Positions 16,451-25,341 of a DNA stretch of 40,249 bases are shown piece after piece (position 1 is the stretch's first letter; every line of letters begins with the position of its first letter). Location: the NCBI GenBank assembly GCA_947507965.1, contig CANNQU010000027.1, forward strand, positions 1 through 40,249. Direction: 5' to 3'. Source of the DNA: Bacteroidota bacterium (GTDB lineage Bacteria > Bacteroidota > Bacteroidia > UKL13-3). The translations under genes were made by a program, and so were the position numbers. Below the pieces are notes generated by a model, which did not search any database, had not been told where the DNA came from, and was given only the letters and a program-made list of their open reading frames with translations.

Positions 16451-16458
16451 CGAAAATA
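16451..16458 (-). promoter_or_regulatory. Probable -7 element (TTCG variant) of the CoA-binding gene
   Basis: On the minus strand TATTTTCG ends 14 bases before the ATG at 16436, implying a leader of roughly ten bases. It matches TAnnTTCG. The divergent yidC promoter lies on the other side of the same gap. Confidence 0.4.
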
Positions 16459-16495
16459 AGGTTTTTGTTTGTATCATTATTTGCCCTATTTTAAC

Positions 16496-16503
16496 TAAAT
16501 TCG
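16496..16503 (+). promoter_or_regulatory. Probable -7 element (TTCG variant) of yidC
   Basis: TAAATTCG, the same octamer as before the ABC transporter gene, lies 30 bases upstream of the yidC ATG. TTTG runs occur upstream (16464-16471), but their spacing of about 24 bases is longer than the usual 19-21. Confidence 0.4.
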
Positions 16504-16533
16504 CAACCTTTTAAAAAACACACAAAATTTATT

Positions 16534-18345
16534 ATGGATAAAACCGCAAGGACGGGGTTATTACTTATCGGGTTATTGTTATTGGTTTACTTTTTTGTAA
16601 CCAACCCTTCCCGTAAGGATGTTGAAAATTATAACATTAAAAAAGATTCGATTGCTTTAAACAACAAAACAAAAGACGGTCCTGAAAAAAACGCTCCTGA
16701 AGTAATTGTAAAAACAGATCGTGACAACACCATTGCTTTAGACTCCCTAAAAGCAGCACAACTTGGCAATTTTGGCACGTTGGCGCAAGGCGTTAATGAA
16801 GAGTGTGTTGTAGAAAATGATTTGCTTAAAATCACCCTAAATACCAAAGGAGGAAGCATTATAAGTGTGGAGTTGAAGAAATTTCAACGTGCCGATAGCA
16901 CAAAACTTATTTTACTTGAAAAGGGAAATAATAACTTTAACATTTCATTCCCTTCAAAACAAGCACAAACCATCAACACAAGAGATTTGTACTTTACCGC
17001 TTCGGCCAAGCAGGGTGAATCGATTGCATTGACGGCTTCATTGGATTCAAATACGTATATCGTACAAACCTATAGCCTAAAAGAAGGCAGCTATTTAGTA
17101 GGTTACGATGTGAAATTCGAAGGGATGAACCGTGTAATAAACTCACAGTCATTACAGTTGGATTGGAGTGCACGTATACCCAAACAAGAAAAAACGTTGG
17201 AGCAGGAAATGCTTACAACCACCATCTGGTATAAACAGCCCGATACCGATGCCGATAATATTTCAGAAAGTAAAGAAACTACGGAGGACTTCCCATACAA
17301 CTTGAAATGGATTGGATTTAGACAAAGTTTTTTCAACTCCACCATCATTGCAGAGAAAGCATTTACAAACTCAAAAGTATCGGTAAAAAACATCAACGAA
17401 GGGAATTTCATAAAAGAGCTTTCCACCACGGCTTACCTTCCATTTAATGCAAATCAAACCAATAATAGTTATGCGTTGCAGTTTTATTTTGGCCCTAACG
17501 ATTACAACATTTTAAAAGCGCCTCATTTAGGAATGGAGAAAATGGTGAAGGTGGGTTGGGGTATTTTTGGATGGGTAAACTTATTTATTACGATTCCCAT
17601 TTTCGAATTCCTAAGTAAAAATATCACGAACTACGGTATTATCATCTTGCTCCTAACGCTAATCATTAAATTAGCGCTATTCCCCATGGTGTATGGATCG
17701 TATAAATCGATGGCGAAAATGAAAGTTTTAAAACCCGACATCGATTTGCTGAACGAAAAATTCAAAGACGATGCGCAACGACGCCAGCAGGAAACGATGA
17801 AACTGTACAAAAAAGCTGGGGTGAGCCCATTGGGAGGTTGCCTTCCGATGTTACTACAGCTGCCTTTTCTGATGTCGATGTTTCAATTTTTCCCATCCTG
17901 TATCGATTTAAGGCAACAAGGGTTTTGGTGGTGTAACGATTTATCTACCTATGATTCAATCTGGGATTTTGGAACAAAAATTCCTTTTTATGGCGATCAC
18001 GTAAGTTTATGGACTATTTTAATGACTTTGGTAACTTTAGCCATGACCTTTTGGAGTAACCAATTTAGTAATCAACCAAAAGAATATAAATGGATTGGGT
18101 ATGTAATGCCTGTTCTCTTTTTAGGTATATTTAATAATTATTCGGCAGGATTTTCTTACTATTCAACCATTGCAACAGCCATGACTTTAGGACAGCAGCT
18201 CATCGCCCGCCGACTCGTTGACGATAATAAACTATTAGCCAAAATAGAAGAAAACAGAAAACGCCCTGAGAGTCAAACCAAATCTGCATTCCAACGCCGA
18301 TTAGATGAAGCGATGAAGCAACAACAGCTTAGGAAGAAGAAATAG
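16534..18345 (+). CDS. yidC: Membrane protein insertase YidC
   Basis: The 603-residue protein has the layout of Gram-negative YidC: one N-terminal membrane segment (about 6-24), a large periplasmic beta domain to about residue 345, and a conserved C-terminal group of five membrane segments beginning near FITIPIFEFLS, with ITNYGIIILLLTLIIKLALFP, the cytosolic hairpin SMAKMKVLKPDI, and LGGCLPMLLQLPFLMSMFQFF. YidC inserts proteins into the inner membrane alone or with SecYEG. The C-terminus is basic (QQQLRKKK), which fits ribosome contact. It stands as a single gene, not next to rnpA or rpmH as in many other phyla. Confidence 0.96.
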   Translation: MDKTARTGLLLIGLLLLVYFFVTNPSRKDVENYNIKKDSIALNNKTKDGPEKNAPEVIVKTDRDNTIALDSLKAAQLGNFGTLAQGVNEECVVENDLLKITLNTKGGSIISVELKKFQRADSTKLILLEKGNNNFNISFPSKQAQTINTRDLYFTASAKQGESIALTASLDSNTYIVQTYSLKEGSYLVGYDVKFEGMNRVINSQSLQLDWSARIPKQEKTLEQEMLTTTIWYKQPDTDADNISESKETTEDFPYNLKWIGFRQSFFNSTIIAEKAFTNSKVSVKNINEGNFIKELSTTAYLPFNANQTNNSYALQFYFGPNDYNILKAPHLGMEKMVKVGWGIFGWVNLFITIPIFEFLSKNITNYGIIILLLTLIIKLALFPMVYGSYKSMAKMKVLKPDIDLLNEKFKDDAQRRQQETMKLYKKAGVSPLGGCLPMLLQLPFLMSMFQFFPSCIDLRQQGFWWCNDLSTYDSIWDFGTKIPFYGDHVSLWTILMTLVTLAMTFWSNQFSNQPKEYKWIGYVMPVLFLGIFNNYSAGFSYYSTIATAMTLGQQLIARRLVDDNKLLAKIEENRKRPESQTKSAFQRRLDEAMKQQQLRKKK

Positions 18346-18374
18346 ATTATTGGATAGGTATTGGCGTATAGAAA

Positions 18375-18998
18375 TTATTGTGGGAGCCCTTCGAGATGCG
18401 CTCGATTGTCTTGCTCTATTAATTTAAACGTCGCACCGTCGTACTTTATTACATATAAACATAAGTTGGTATGCGAAAAATCGTCCATTCGTTGCAATGG
18501 ATGATTCAATAGAAGACAGATAAAAGCACGAAGATACCTTCCATGGGTTGCAATTAATATGTTTTTATCCGCCTTATTAGCGATTATTTTCTGTACGGCG
18601 ATTTTTTGTCTTGCCTGCATCTGCAAAGGCGTTTCGGCATTGGTATACGCCCTATCGAGATTACCATTTTGCCATTCACTGATGATATCAAGGTAACGCC
18701 GATGCATCTCTTCTGTTATATTTTGCCCTTCAAAATCGCCCCAGCTTATTTCATTGAGTTCTACGATGGCTTCATACGGAATTCCGCTTGCAATAAAATC
18801 CTTTACACTTTCTTTGGTACGCTTTAAACCCGAAAAATAAATCTTATCAAATGGGAAATCCTTGTATTTGGCGTAAAACGCCGCCGCCTGCTGCTCTCCC
18901 GTTTCATTTAAGCTACTATCTATTCCACTACCCTGTACCATTCCTTGCTTATTATAATCCGTTTCTCCGTGCCTAATGATATAAAAATATTGTTCCAT
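18375..18998 (-). CDS. Histidine phosphatase family protein
   Basis: The start is set at 18998 (MEQYFYIIRHGETD); an in-frame ATG at 19055 adds 19 residues that disturb the normal N-terminus of the family. The 207-residue protein has the catalytic R9-H10-G11-E12, the FSGLKRTKES segment for phosphate contact, a glutamate in ELNEISWGDFEGQ, and the second histidine in ATHGRYLRAF. It therefore belongs to the phosphoglycerate-mutase-like branch 1 phosphatases. The substrate cannot be told from sequence. It is divergent from the NusG paralog with about 70 bases between the starts. Confidence 0.9.
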   Translation of the reverse strand: MEQYFYIIRHGETDYNKQGMVQGSGIDSSLNETGEQQAAAFYAKYKDFPFDKIYFSGLKRTKESVKDFIASGIPYEAIVELNEISWGDFEGQNITEEMHRRYLDIISEWQNGNLDRAYTNAETPLQMQARQKIAVQKIIANKADKNILIATHGRYLRAFICLLLNHPLQRMDDFSHTNLCLYVIKYDGATFKLIEQDNRAHLEGLPQ

Positions 18999-19038
18999 AA
19001 TTAAATTAAGAAAAAAATAAAAGCCTAAATCAAAATTG

Positions 19039-19046
19039 TAATTTCG
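19039..19046 (+). promoter_or_regulatory. Possible -7 element (TTCG variant) of the NusG paralog
   Basis: TAATTTCG matches TAnnTTCG and ends 25 bases before the TTG start at 19072. It lies in the short gap between two divergent genes. No good -33 element is visible. Confidence 0.35.
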
Positions 19047-19071
19047 AAGCCACAAATAAACTCAATTAAAC

Positions 19072-19581
19072 TTGACCCACACAGTAAATTTAGCCGAATG
19101 GTATGCCTTTTATACCTCGCCCCGTGCTGAAAAAAAAGTGGCGGAAAAATTAGAGATTCAACATTTTGAGCATTATTTACCACTGCGAAAAACGCTGAAA
19201 CAATGGAGCGATAGAAAGAAAATGGTGATTGAGCCCGTTTTTAAGAGTTATATTTTTGTTAAAGTTACGAAAGAAGACATCAGGAAAGTGATACCGATAG
19301 AAGGCATATTAAAAGTAATAAGCTTTGGTAATATTGCTCAGAAGATACCCGAAAACCAACTCGCTTTTTTAAAGTTGCTCTTAGAATCGCCCGATGATAT
19401 AGAAATAGAGTCGAACTTGCAAAAAGGAGACTTGGTAAGGGTTATTCAAGGCCCCCTCGCCGGAGCAGAGGGTTATTTAACGAATAACTCCTCGAAGAAC
19501 TTTAAAATTAATATCGATATCGTAGGTCATAGCATTTCTATCGCCGTAAATCCTGCATTTCTGGAAAAAATACCTTCCTAG
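19072..19581 (+). CDS. NusG-like transcription antiterminator (UpxY/RfaH type)
   Basis: The 169-residue protein has a NusG N-terminal domain (WYAFYTSPRAEKKVAEKL, then the FEHYLPLRKTLKQWSDRKK and PVFKSYIFVKV strands) and a C-terminal KOW motif (LQKGDLVRVIQGPLAGAEGYL). It lacks the features of housekeeping NusG and resembles the paralogs that lead polysaccharide operons in Bacteroidota and keep RNA polymerase from stopping in them. The start must be TTG 19072: an in-frame TAA lies 15 bases upstream and no ATG follows until residue 51. No polysaccharide operon follows; the next gene encodes a large T9SS surface protein. Confidence 0.9.
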   Translation: MTHTVNLAEWYAFYTSPRAEKKVAEKLEIQHFEHYLPLRKTLKQWSDRKKMVIEPVFKSYIFVKVTKEDIRKVIPIEGILKVISFGNIAQKIPENQLAFLKLLLESPDDIEIESNLQKGDLVRVIQGPLAGAEGYLTNNSSKNFKINIDIVGHSISIAVNPAFLEKIPS

Positions 19582-19725
19582 AAACCCTAAATTTGGTAAA
19601 ACGTCTTCAATGCATATCCATTGAACTTTTTCTTCTTTTAAGCGCAACCTTTTTACCCGCTTTACGTATAAGTAAGTAGAACATAGACAAGCACTCAATA
19701 CTTTTGCCTGTTTTAAAATAGTTTC

Positions 19726-19756
19726 TTTGTTTTGTCGTTATTTAGTCGCAACTTTG
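19726..19756 (+). promoter_or_regulatory. Bacteroidota promoter of the T9SS type B protein gene
   Basis: TTTG at 19726-19729 and CAACTTTG at 19749-19756 are separated by exactly 19 bases, matching the -33/-7 layout TTTG-N19-TAnnTTTG except for C in place of the first T. The gene starts 24 bases after the box. This argues that the 19780 gene is transcribed independently of the NusG paralog. Confidence 0.6.
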
Positions 19757-19779
19757 TTAATTCATAATAGAAGCACCTA

Positions 19780-22700
19780 ATGGTAAAAAAGATTATTATC
19801 TTTTTGATGGTATTATTCTCTGCTCTCGAGGTAAGTGCAACGCATTTACTCGGTGGAATTATGACGTATCGATATATTGGAAGAACGGGTGCCAATCAAG
19901 AAAATGCCATCTATGAAATTACCATTACCGTTTACCGTGATTGCTTAAACGGACAAGCAGATTTTGACGGCGCCAAAACATCGGTAGATCCATTGGAGCT
20001 AGGTGTATATTACGATAACTTAAGTTGGAAAGAAACGATTGATTTATATTTGTTACAACGCACCAAAGTATTGCCTCCAAATGGTGGGGTACAATGCAAC
20101 TTTAGCGCAAATGTTTGTATTGAAGAAGGAATTTATATTAAGCGAATTATTGTGCCCGCCAATCAAGGATTTCATTTCTGGTATCAACGATGCTGCCGTA
20201 ATTCTCAAAATAATTTATCCGACGACTACGGGCAATCCTATTATTGCTACATCCCTCCCACCACACAATATAGAGACAATTCGCCAGTAATCAACGGTGT
20301 TCCTGCTCCGTATGTATGTGTTGGCGATACCGTGTCATATAGTAATGCAGCTACCGATGCCGATGGAGATTCGCTTGTATATAGCCTTGAACAACCCTGG
20401 ACCGGTGGCACTCAGAATTCTCCCAAGCCTCCACCTCCTTTCGCCATGAGCCTTCCGCTTCCTTTAGCTGGCTACAAAGCAGGATATAGCTTTGGATCGC
20501 CTTTTGGGGCAGGTGGAATTTTAACCATCAACTCCCAAACGGGTCTAACGACCTTGTTAGCACCTAAAGTAGGGCAATTTTCGTTTGCCGTAGTGGTAAA
20601 ACAATACCGAAAAATAAATGGTGTGTGGGTTTATTTAAGTGAAATTAGAAGAGATTTACAGCTTATCGCCATCGTTTGTACTCCAAATAAAAAACCTTTC
20701 GTCTCTGTGACGGGCATTGCCGATGGGAAAGGTGGCTATAACTATAGCGTGGAGGCGGGCGACAAATTGTGTTTTAATATTACCTATGTTGATCCTGATT
20801 ATAATGTTAACCCGAACGGTCAAAAGCTAATGAGTTTTAAGTATTTTGGCGATATATTAAATGGCACCAATGGTTATACCGGAAACAAAGCAACGATTAC
20901 CAAATTAGCGTCAAATTCAGCCAATATTATTTATGAATTTTGCTGGCAAACAACCTGTGTCCCAAATTCTTTGGCACGCACCTACCCATATCCATTCACC
21001 ATCACGGTTTCCGATTCGGGGTGCCCGCCTAAATCGGTATCCAACGATTATAATGTTTTCGTTACTCCTTATAATTCTAATGCTGTTATTACAGGAAATA
21101 AAACACCCTGTGAAAGAAACATCTATACCTATACCGTAACCAGTAAAAAAGGGATAAAATTTAATTGGACGGTTTTAGGGTCTGGCACCATCCTTTCGGG
21201 GCAAGGTACCAATACCTTGCAAGTTCTTTGGAATGCGTCGGGCACAGGCAGTATCACCGTCAATGACACCACCGCTTCCGGTTGTGTTGGAGCTCCCGTT
21301 TCTATTCCAATTACCATTTACCCTACCCCTATAATTAATTTCTCGATTATTGGCGACAGCATTATTTGTGAAAAAACAACCACAACCTATTATTTAAGCA
21401 GTACTCCGGCAGCTACCTTTAATTGGATTATCATTGGTGGCACACAAGTTTCAGGGGGAAATTCAGACGTCATTGCAGTAAAATGGGGAAACCGTGGCTT
21501 GGGTAAGATAAAATTGGTGGAGATCAGTAATAGTGGCTGTGGAAGCGATACCTTGGTTTATCCTGTTCGTATTGCCGATGCCGTAATTGATACCCTGTGG
21601 GGGCCACGTTCGGTATGTCCTAATATTACGTTTGTCGATTACCAAACCAATTACATAAAAGATGCTACGTACCAATGGTATGTAAGTGGAGGATATCAAT
21701 CGAGTGGCACCAATTTCAATAAAATCACCATTAATTGGGGAGGCGTTGGAATTGGCAAAATAAAAGTGGTGGCTACAAGTAAAGAAGGATGTGTAAGCGA
21801 TACCGTTTACGCAACGGTAATTATCAACCATGTAATACAGGGCTTCACTCCTATAGGCGATAGTATCGTTTGCGAATTTGAACAAAACAAGACCTATGAG
21901 GTGGTTTACACCCGTCGTTCACTTTACACTTGGTTTGTTAACGGTGGAACCAATTTGAATCCGGGCACCACCGCCCCGAAAATCACGGTGAATTGGGGAA
22001 GTGCTGGCATCGGTACGGTAACCTGTATTGAAACAAGTTTTGATAGTGTTAATAACCTACCGTGCAATGGAATACCGGCTACATTAACGGTACGAATCAG
22101 TCCTATACCAGTTGCCGCCCAAATCAAGGGTGATCCATTTGTTTGCCAAACAAATAACGCTACTTCTTATTCACTTGCCGGCTTCCAACAATCAAAATAT
22201 ATTTGGTGGAAAGATAATGATAGCGCCAACATAAGTGGTCAGGGAGGAAACACGGTGAACTTTGTTTGGAATAAACCCGGAACTTATAAACTATCGGTTT
22301 TAGAAATCTCCAAAGACAGCTGCATTGGAAACCGTATTGATACCTTTATTACAATTCATCCCAAACCAACAACGACCAGCATATCCGGTGATTCCATCGT
22401 TTGCTTCCCTAACCATTCAAATAAGACCTATAGTGTAAAAGGATTTGCCAATTCGGTTTACTATTGGTCGGTGGTCAATGGGGCTAAAATTAATGGCGGA
22501 AATTCAAATTCGGTCATTATCAACTGGAACGACGACCATAATTGCAAAATACAAGTGGTTGAACAATCGGAGTTTGGATGTATAGGAGACACGCAATATT
22601 TGAATGTATTTGTTGATCATCCTCTTATCGAAATCAAATCGGTAGGTGATGAATATGCGAATGAGAAGAACATTATACTTCAATGGAGGTTGATCAATGC

Positions 22701-23448
22701 TCCTCGATACAATCGCATTTTTGAAATATGGCGGCGTTCCGCTTTCAGTTCCGACGTTTTCCGACTAGTGGATACCGTGTCGAAAAACGACTCCTTCTTT
22801 ATTCACAAATACCAAAACACAAGCGAAATGGCCTATGAATATTCTGTTCATATTAAAAATTTATGTGGCGATGTGATCGATGCCCCGTTTCATCGCAATA
22901 TTTTATTAACCGGGCGAAAAGCTAATGATGACAATTATGCAGTAGGATTAAATTGGAGTAACTATTTTGGTTGGAATAGTGTGAAACGATATGAGTTATA
23001 TCGAAAACTTGGCGATCATGGAACCTTTCAACGCTACGATTTATATAACGACACCAACGCAGCCTACAAGAATGGATTTGACAGTTACTATCAGTGTTAT
23101 CGAATAAAAGCAATTGAAAACATCGGTGGGTATGATCAAGAAAGTTGGAGCAATGAGCTTTGCTTTGGTTTCGACCCTATCGTATGGATTCCTAATGCCT
23201 TTACCCCTGATGGCAATGGACTGAATGATCAGTATGAAATATTTACGGCATCCATCAAGGAGTTTCATATACAAATTTATGACCGTTGGGGTGAGAAGCT
23301 TTTTGAAAGCTCCGACCCAAAACAAAGCTGGGATGGTAACTTTAAAGACAAAACGTGCCCGATGGATGCCTATATTTATATGATCGATTATAAGGGTTTC
23401 GACAACAAACGTATAATCAAAAATGGCACGTTAACACTTCTAAGGTAG
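19780..23448 (+). CDS. T9SS type B (gliding-motility C-terminal) surface protein with PKD-like repeats
   Basis: The 1222-residue protein has a signal peptide (about 1-21), an N-terminal domain starting ATHLLGGIMTYRYIG that is common in large Bacteroidota surface proteins, then six PKD-like repeats of about 85-90 residues beginning near 437, 522, 605, 690, 781 and 867. Each opens with a G-D/N-x-x-x-C-like turn (GDSIVC, GDPFVC) and holds a Y-x-W-x-V strand and a G-x-G-x-I/V turn. A fibronectin-like section (about 950-1130) follows, and then the gliding-motility-associated C-terminal sorting domain from about 1137, with IPNAFTPDGNGLND, IYDRWGEKLF and YIYMIDYKG. It is probably exported by T9SS and bound at the surface, perhaps as an adhesin. 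Confidence 0.9.
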   Translation: MVKKIIIFLMVLFSALEVSATHLLGGIMTYRYIGRTGANQENAIYEITITVYRDCLNGQADFDGAKTSVDPLELGVYYDNLSWKETIDLYLLQRTKVLPPNGGVQCNFSANVCIEEGIYIKRIIVPANQGFHFWYQRCCRNSQNNLSDDYGQSYYCYIPPTTQYRDNSPVINGVPAPYVCVGDTVSYSNAATDADGDSLVYSLEQPWTGGTQNSPKPPPPFAMSLPLPLAGYKAGYSFGSPFGAGGILTINSQTGLTTLLAPKVGQFSFAVVVKQYRKINGVWVYLSEIRRDLQLIAIVCTPNKKPFVSVTGIADGKGGYNYSVEAGDKLCFNITYVDPDYNVNPNGQKLMSFKYFGDILNGTNGYTGNKATITKLASNSANIIYEFCWQTTCVPNSLARTYPYPFTITVSDSGCPPKSVSNDYNVFVTPYNSNAVITGNKTPCERNIYTYTVTSKKGIKFNWTVLGSGTILSGQGTNTLQVLWNASGTGSITVNDTTASGCVGAPVSIPITIYPTPIINFSIIGDSIICEKTTTTYYLSSTPAATFNWIIIGGTQVSGGNSDVIAVKWGNRGLGKIKLVEISNSGCGSDTLVYPVRIADAVIDTLWGPRSVCPNITFVDYQTNYIKDATYQWYVSGGYQSSGTNFNKITINWGGVGIGKIKVVATSKEGCVSDTVYATVIINHVIQGFTPIGDSIVCEFEQNKTYEVVYTRRSLYTWFVNGGTNLNPGTTAPKITVNWGSAGIGTVTCIETSFDSVNNLPCNGIPATLTVRISPIPVAAQIKGDPFVCQTNNATSYSLAGFQQSKYIWWKDNDSANISGQGGNTVNFVWNKPGTYKLSVLEISKDSCIGNRIDTFITIHPKPTTTSISGDSIVCFPNHSNKTYSVKGFANSVYYWSVVNGAKINGGNSNSVIINWNDDHNCKIQVVEQSEFGCIGDTQYLNVFVDHPLIEIKSVGDEYANEKNIILQWRLINAPRYNRIFEIWRRSAFSSDVFRLVDTVSKNDSFFIHKYQNTSEMAYEYSVHIKNLCGDVIDAPFHRNILLTGRKANDDNYAVGLNWSNYFGWNSVKRYELYRKLGDHGTFQRYDLYNDTNAAYKNGFDSYYQCYRIKAIENIGGYDQESWSNELCFGFDPIVWIPNAFTPDGNGLNDQYEIFTASIKEFHIQIYDRWGEKLFESSDPKQSWDGNFKDKTCPMDAYIYMIDYKGFDNKRIIKNGTLTLLR

Positions 23449-23507
23449 CGATTGTTTATCATTTCTTCTTTCATCATAATTCAATTCTTTAATTTAGTGC
23501 TTGCGCG

Positions 23508-23515
23508 TATCTTTG
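23508..23515 (+). promoter_or_regulatory. Bacteroidota -7 element of the DUF2797-GT9 unit
   Basis: TATCTTTG is an exact TAnnTTTG match, and the ATG follows after only four bases. The transcript should therefore be leaderless or nearly so. Confidence 0.6.
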
Positions 23516-23519
23516 CCCA

Positions 23520-24314
23520 ATGTATGTTTCTGGAATTATAGAGAAGATGGAAACGCAGTTGGCACAAGAAGTGCTGTATTGGCTACCATTAGGCGATGAA
23601 CGCATCCTGATGAATGAATTTATAGGTGAAGCTATTTCCTTGAAATATAACCATCAAATAAATTGCATTATATGTGGACGAAAAACGGCGAAATCATTTG
23701 CTCAAGGCCTGTGCTTCACTTGTTTTTCAAAAAGTCCGGAGAATTCAGAGTGCATTATTCGGCCCGAATTATGCAGCGGTCATTTGGGGCAAGGACGTAA
23801 TGCAGAATGGGAGTTAGAACATCATGTAAAACCGCATTATGTTTATCTCGCCGCTAGCAGCGACATTAAAGTTGGCGTAACACGCGACACCCAAATTCCT
23901 ACCCGGTGGATTGATCAAGGTGCCGACGCAGCGCTTCTTTTTGCAAAAACGCCTAATCGGTATTTAGCCGGCCTAATGGAAGTAAACCTCAAAAATCATT
24001 TAACCGATAGAACCGATTGGAGAAAAATGTTGCGTGGCGAAAAAACAGAAAAAAACATACTGGAAATAAAACATTCACTTCGGCAATTTCTTTCACCCGA
24101 ATTTCAGGCGTATTTTATAGAAGATGATACCCTAACCTTCATCCATTATCCCCTCATAACATCACCAGAGAAGGTAACAAGCATTGGACTGGAAAAAACA
24201 CCTCTAGTGGAAGGCGTTTTAAACGGAATCAAGGGGCAATATTTAATTTTTGATACCGGCAACGTGATCAATATTCGTGCTCATGGCGGATATAACATCA
24301 CATTAGAAGCTTAG
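23520..24314 (+). CDS. DUF2797 protein with cysteine cluster
   Basis: The 264-residue cytosolic protein matches DUF2797. It contains a zinc-finger-like cluster CIICGRKTAKSFAQGLCFTC (CxxC and CxxC pairs) followed by ECIIRPELCSGH, then the well-conserved PHYVYLAASSDIKVGVTR and QIPTRWIDQGADAALLFAKTPNRYLAG. The latter resembles a GIY-YIG-type arrangement (YVYLA then KVGVTR), an impression rather than an established assignment. ATG 23520 fits the normal family N-terminus even though the promoter leaves almost no leader. The GT9 gene starts three bases after the stop. Confidence 0.9.
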   Translation: MYVSGIIEKMETQLAQEVLYWLPLGDERILMNEFIGEAISLKYNHQINCIICGRKTAKSFAQGLCFTCFSKSPENSECIIRPELCSGHLGQGRNAEWELEHHVKPHYVYLAASSDIKVGVTRDTQIPTRWIDQGADAALLFAKTPNRYLAGLMEVNLKNHLTDRTDWRKMLRGEKTEKNILEIKHSLRQFLSPEFQAYFIEDDTLTFIHYPLITSPEKVTSIGLEKTPLVEGVLNGIKGQYLIFDTGNVINIRAHGGYNITLEA

Positions 24315-24317
24315 CTA

Positions 24318-25316
24318 ATGATTTTACCACCAAAGAAAATATTAATCATTCGTTTCAGTTCCATCGGTGATATTGTGCTAACAACACCTATCATTCGTTG
24401 CTTACGAAAAAAATATCCTGATGCCAAAATTCACTTCCTGGTCAAAGCGAAGTTTAAAAATATCATTAGTACCAATCCATATATCAATAAATTTCATTTC
24501 CTTAAAAACGACTTCAAGAAAATTACCGATGAACTAAAGGAAGAAAAATTCGACTGTGTGGTCGATCTTCATCACAACCTACGTTCTTGGCTAATCAAGA
24601 GATCCCTGTCGGTAGAAAGTTTTTCATTCCGGAAATTAAATTTTGAAAAGTGGCTCTTAGTCAACTTCAAAAAAGACCATCTTCCGCGCCTTCATATTGT
24701 AGATCGGTACTTCGAAACCATTACACCTCTTGAAGTTAAAAACGATAACGAAGGCCTTGATTTTTTCATCAATGTAGTTGACGAAGTGCCTCTAACCAAT
24801 CTGCCTTCGGCATTTTCCAATGGCTATATCGCCATTGTTTTAGGTGGAACGTTCTTTACCAAGAGGCTAACCAATGAAAAAGTTATTTCTATTGGTGCCA
24901 AAATAAACCAACCCATCGTGCTTCTTGGAGGACATGCGGAATTAGAAAACGGGATTATCATTACCAAGGCACTAGGCAACGCTAAAGTTTATAATGCCGT
25001 AAATAAATATGGCATCGCCCAATCGGCTTCATTAATAAATCAAGCTGCCGTAGTAATAACAAACGACACGGGGATGATGCATATTGCCGCTGCATTTAAA
25101 AAACGAATCATTTCGGTGTGGGGCAATACCATTCCTGAATTTGGAATGACACCCTATTATGGTTCTAAAGAATTGGAGAGAAAAAATTCTACTATTGTGC
25201 AGGTCAAAAATCTTTCCTGTCGGCCTTGCAGTAAGCTCGGTTATTCAAGCTGTCCTAAAAAGCATTTCAAGTGTATGAATGATATTGATGAAGAACAAAT
25301 AATCGCAGCCATTTAA
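24318..25316 (+). CDS. Glycosyltransferase family 9 (heptosyltransferase-like)
   Basis: The 332-residue protein is of the GT-B fold GT9 type: it starts ILIIRFSSIGDIVLTTPIIRCLRKKYP, has the acceptor-domain segment VVDLHHNLRSW, and the donor-domain motif VVITNDTGMMHIAAAFKKRIISVWG. A C-terminal cysteine group (CRPCSKLGYSSCPKKHFKCM) is frequent in this family. GT9 enzymes add heptose or related sugars to the LPS core, so lipopolysaccharide or another envelope glycan is the likely target. It is cotranscribed with the DUF2797 gene. Confidence 0.92.
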   Translation: MILPPKKILIIRFSSIGDIVLTTPIIRCLRKKYPDAKIHFLVKAKFKNIISTNPYINKFHFLKNDFKKITDELKEEKFDCVVDLHHNLRSWLIKRSLSVESFSFRKLNFEKWLLVNFKKDHLPRLHIVDRYFETITPLEVKNDNEGLDFFINVVDEVPLTNLPSAFSNGYIAIVLGGTFFTKRLTNEKVISIGAKINQPIVLLGGHAELENGIIITKALGNAKVYNAVNKYGIAQSASLINQAAVVITNDTGMMHIAAAFKKRIISVWGNTIPEFGMTPYYGSKELERKNSTIVQVKNLSCRPCSKLGYSSCPKKHFKCMNDIDEEQIIAAI

Positions 25317-25341
25317 AATGCCTTTACCAGTAAGATACCTA

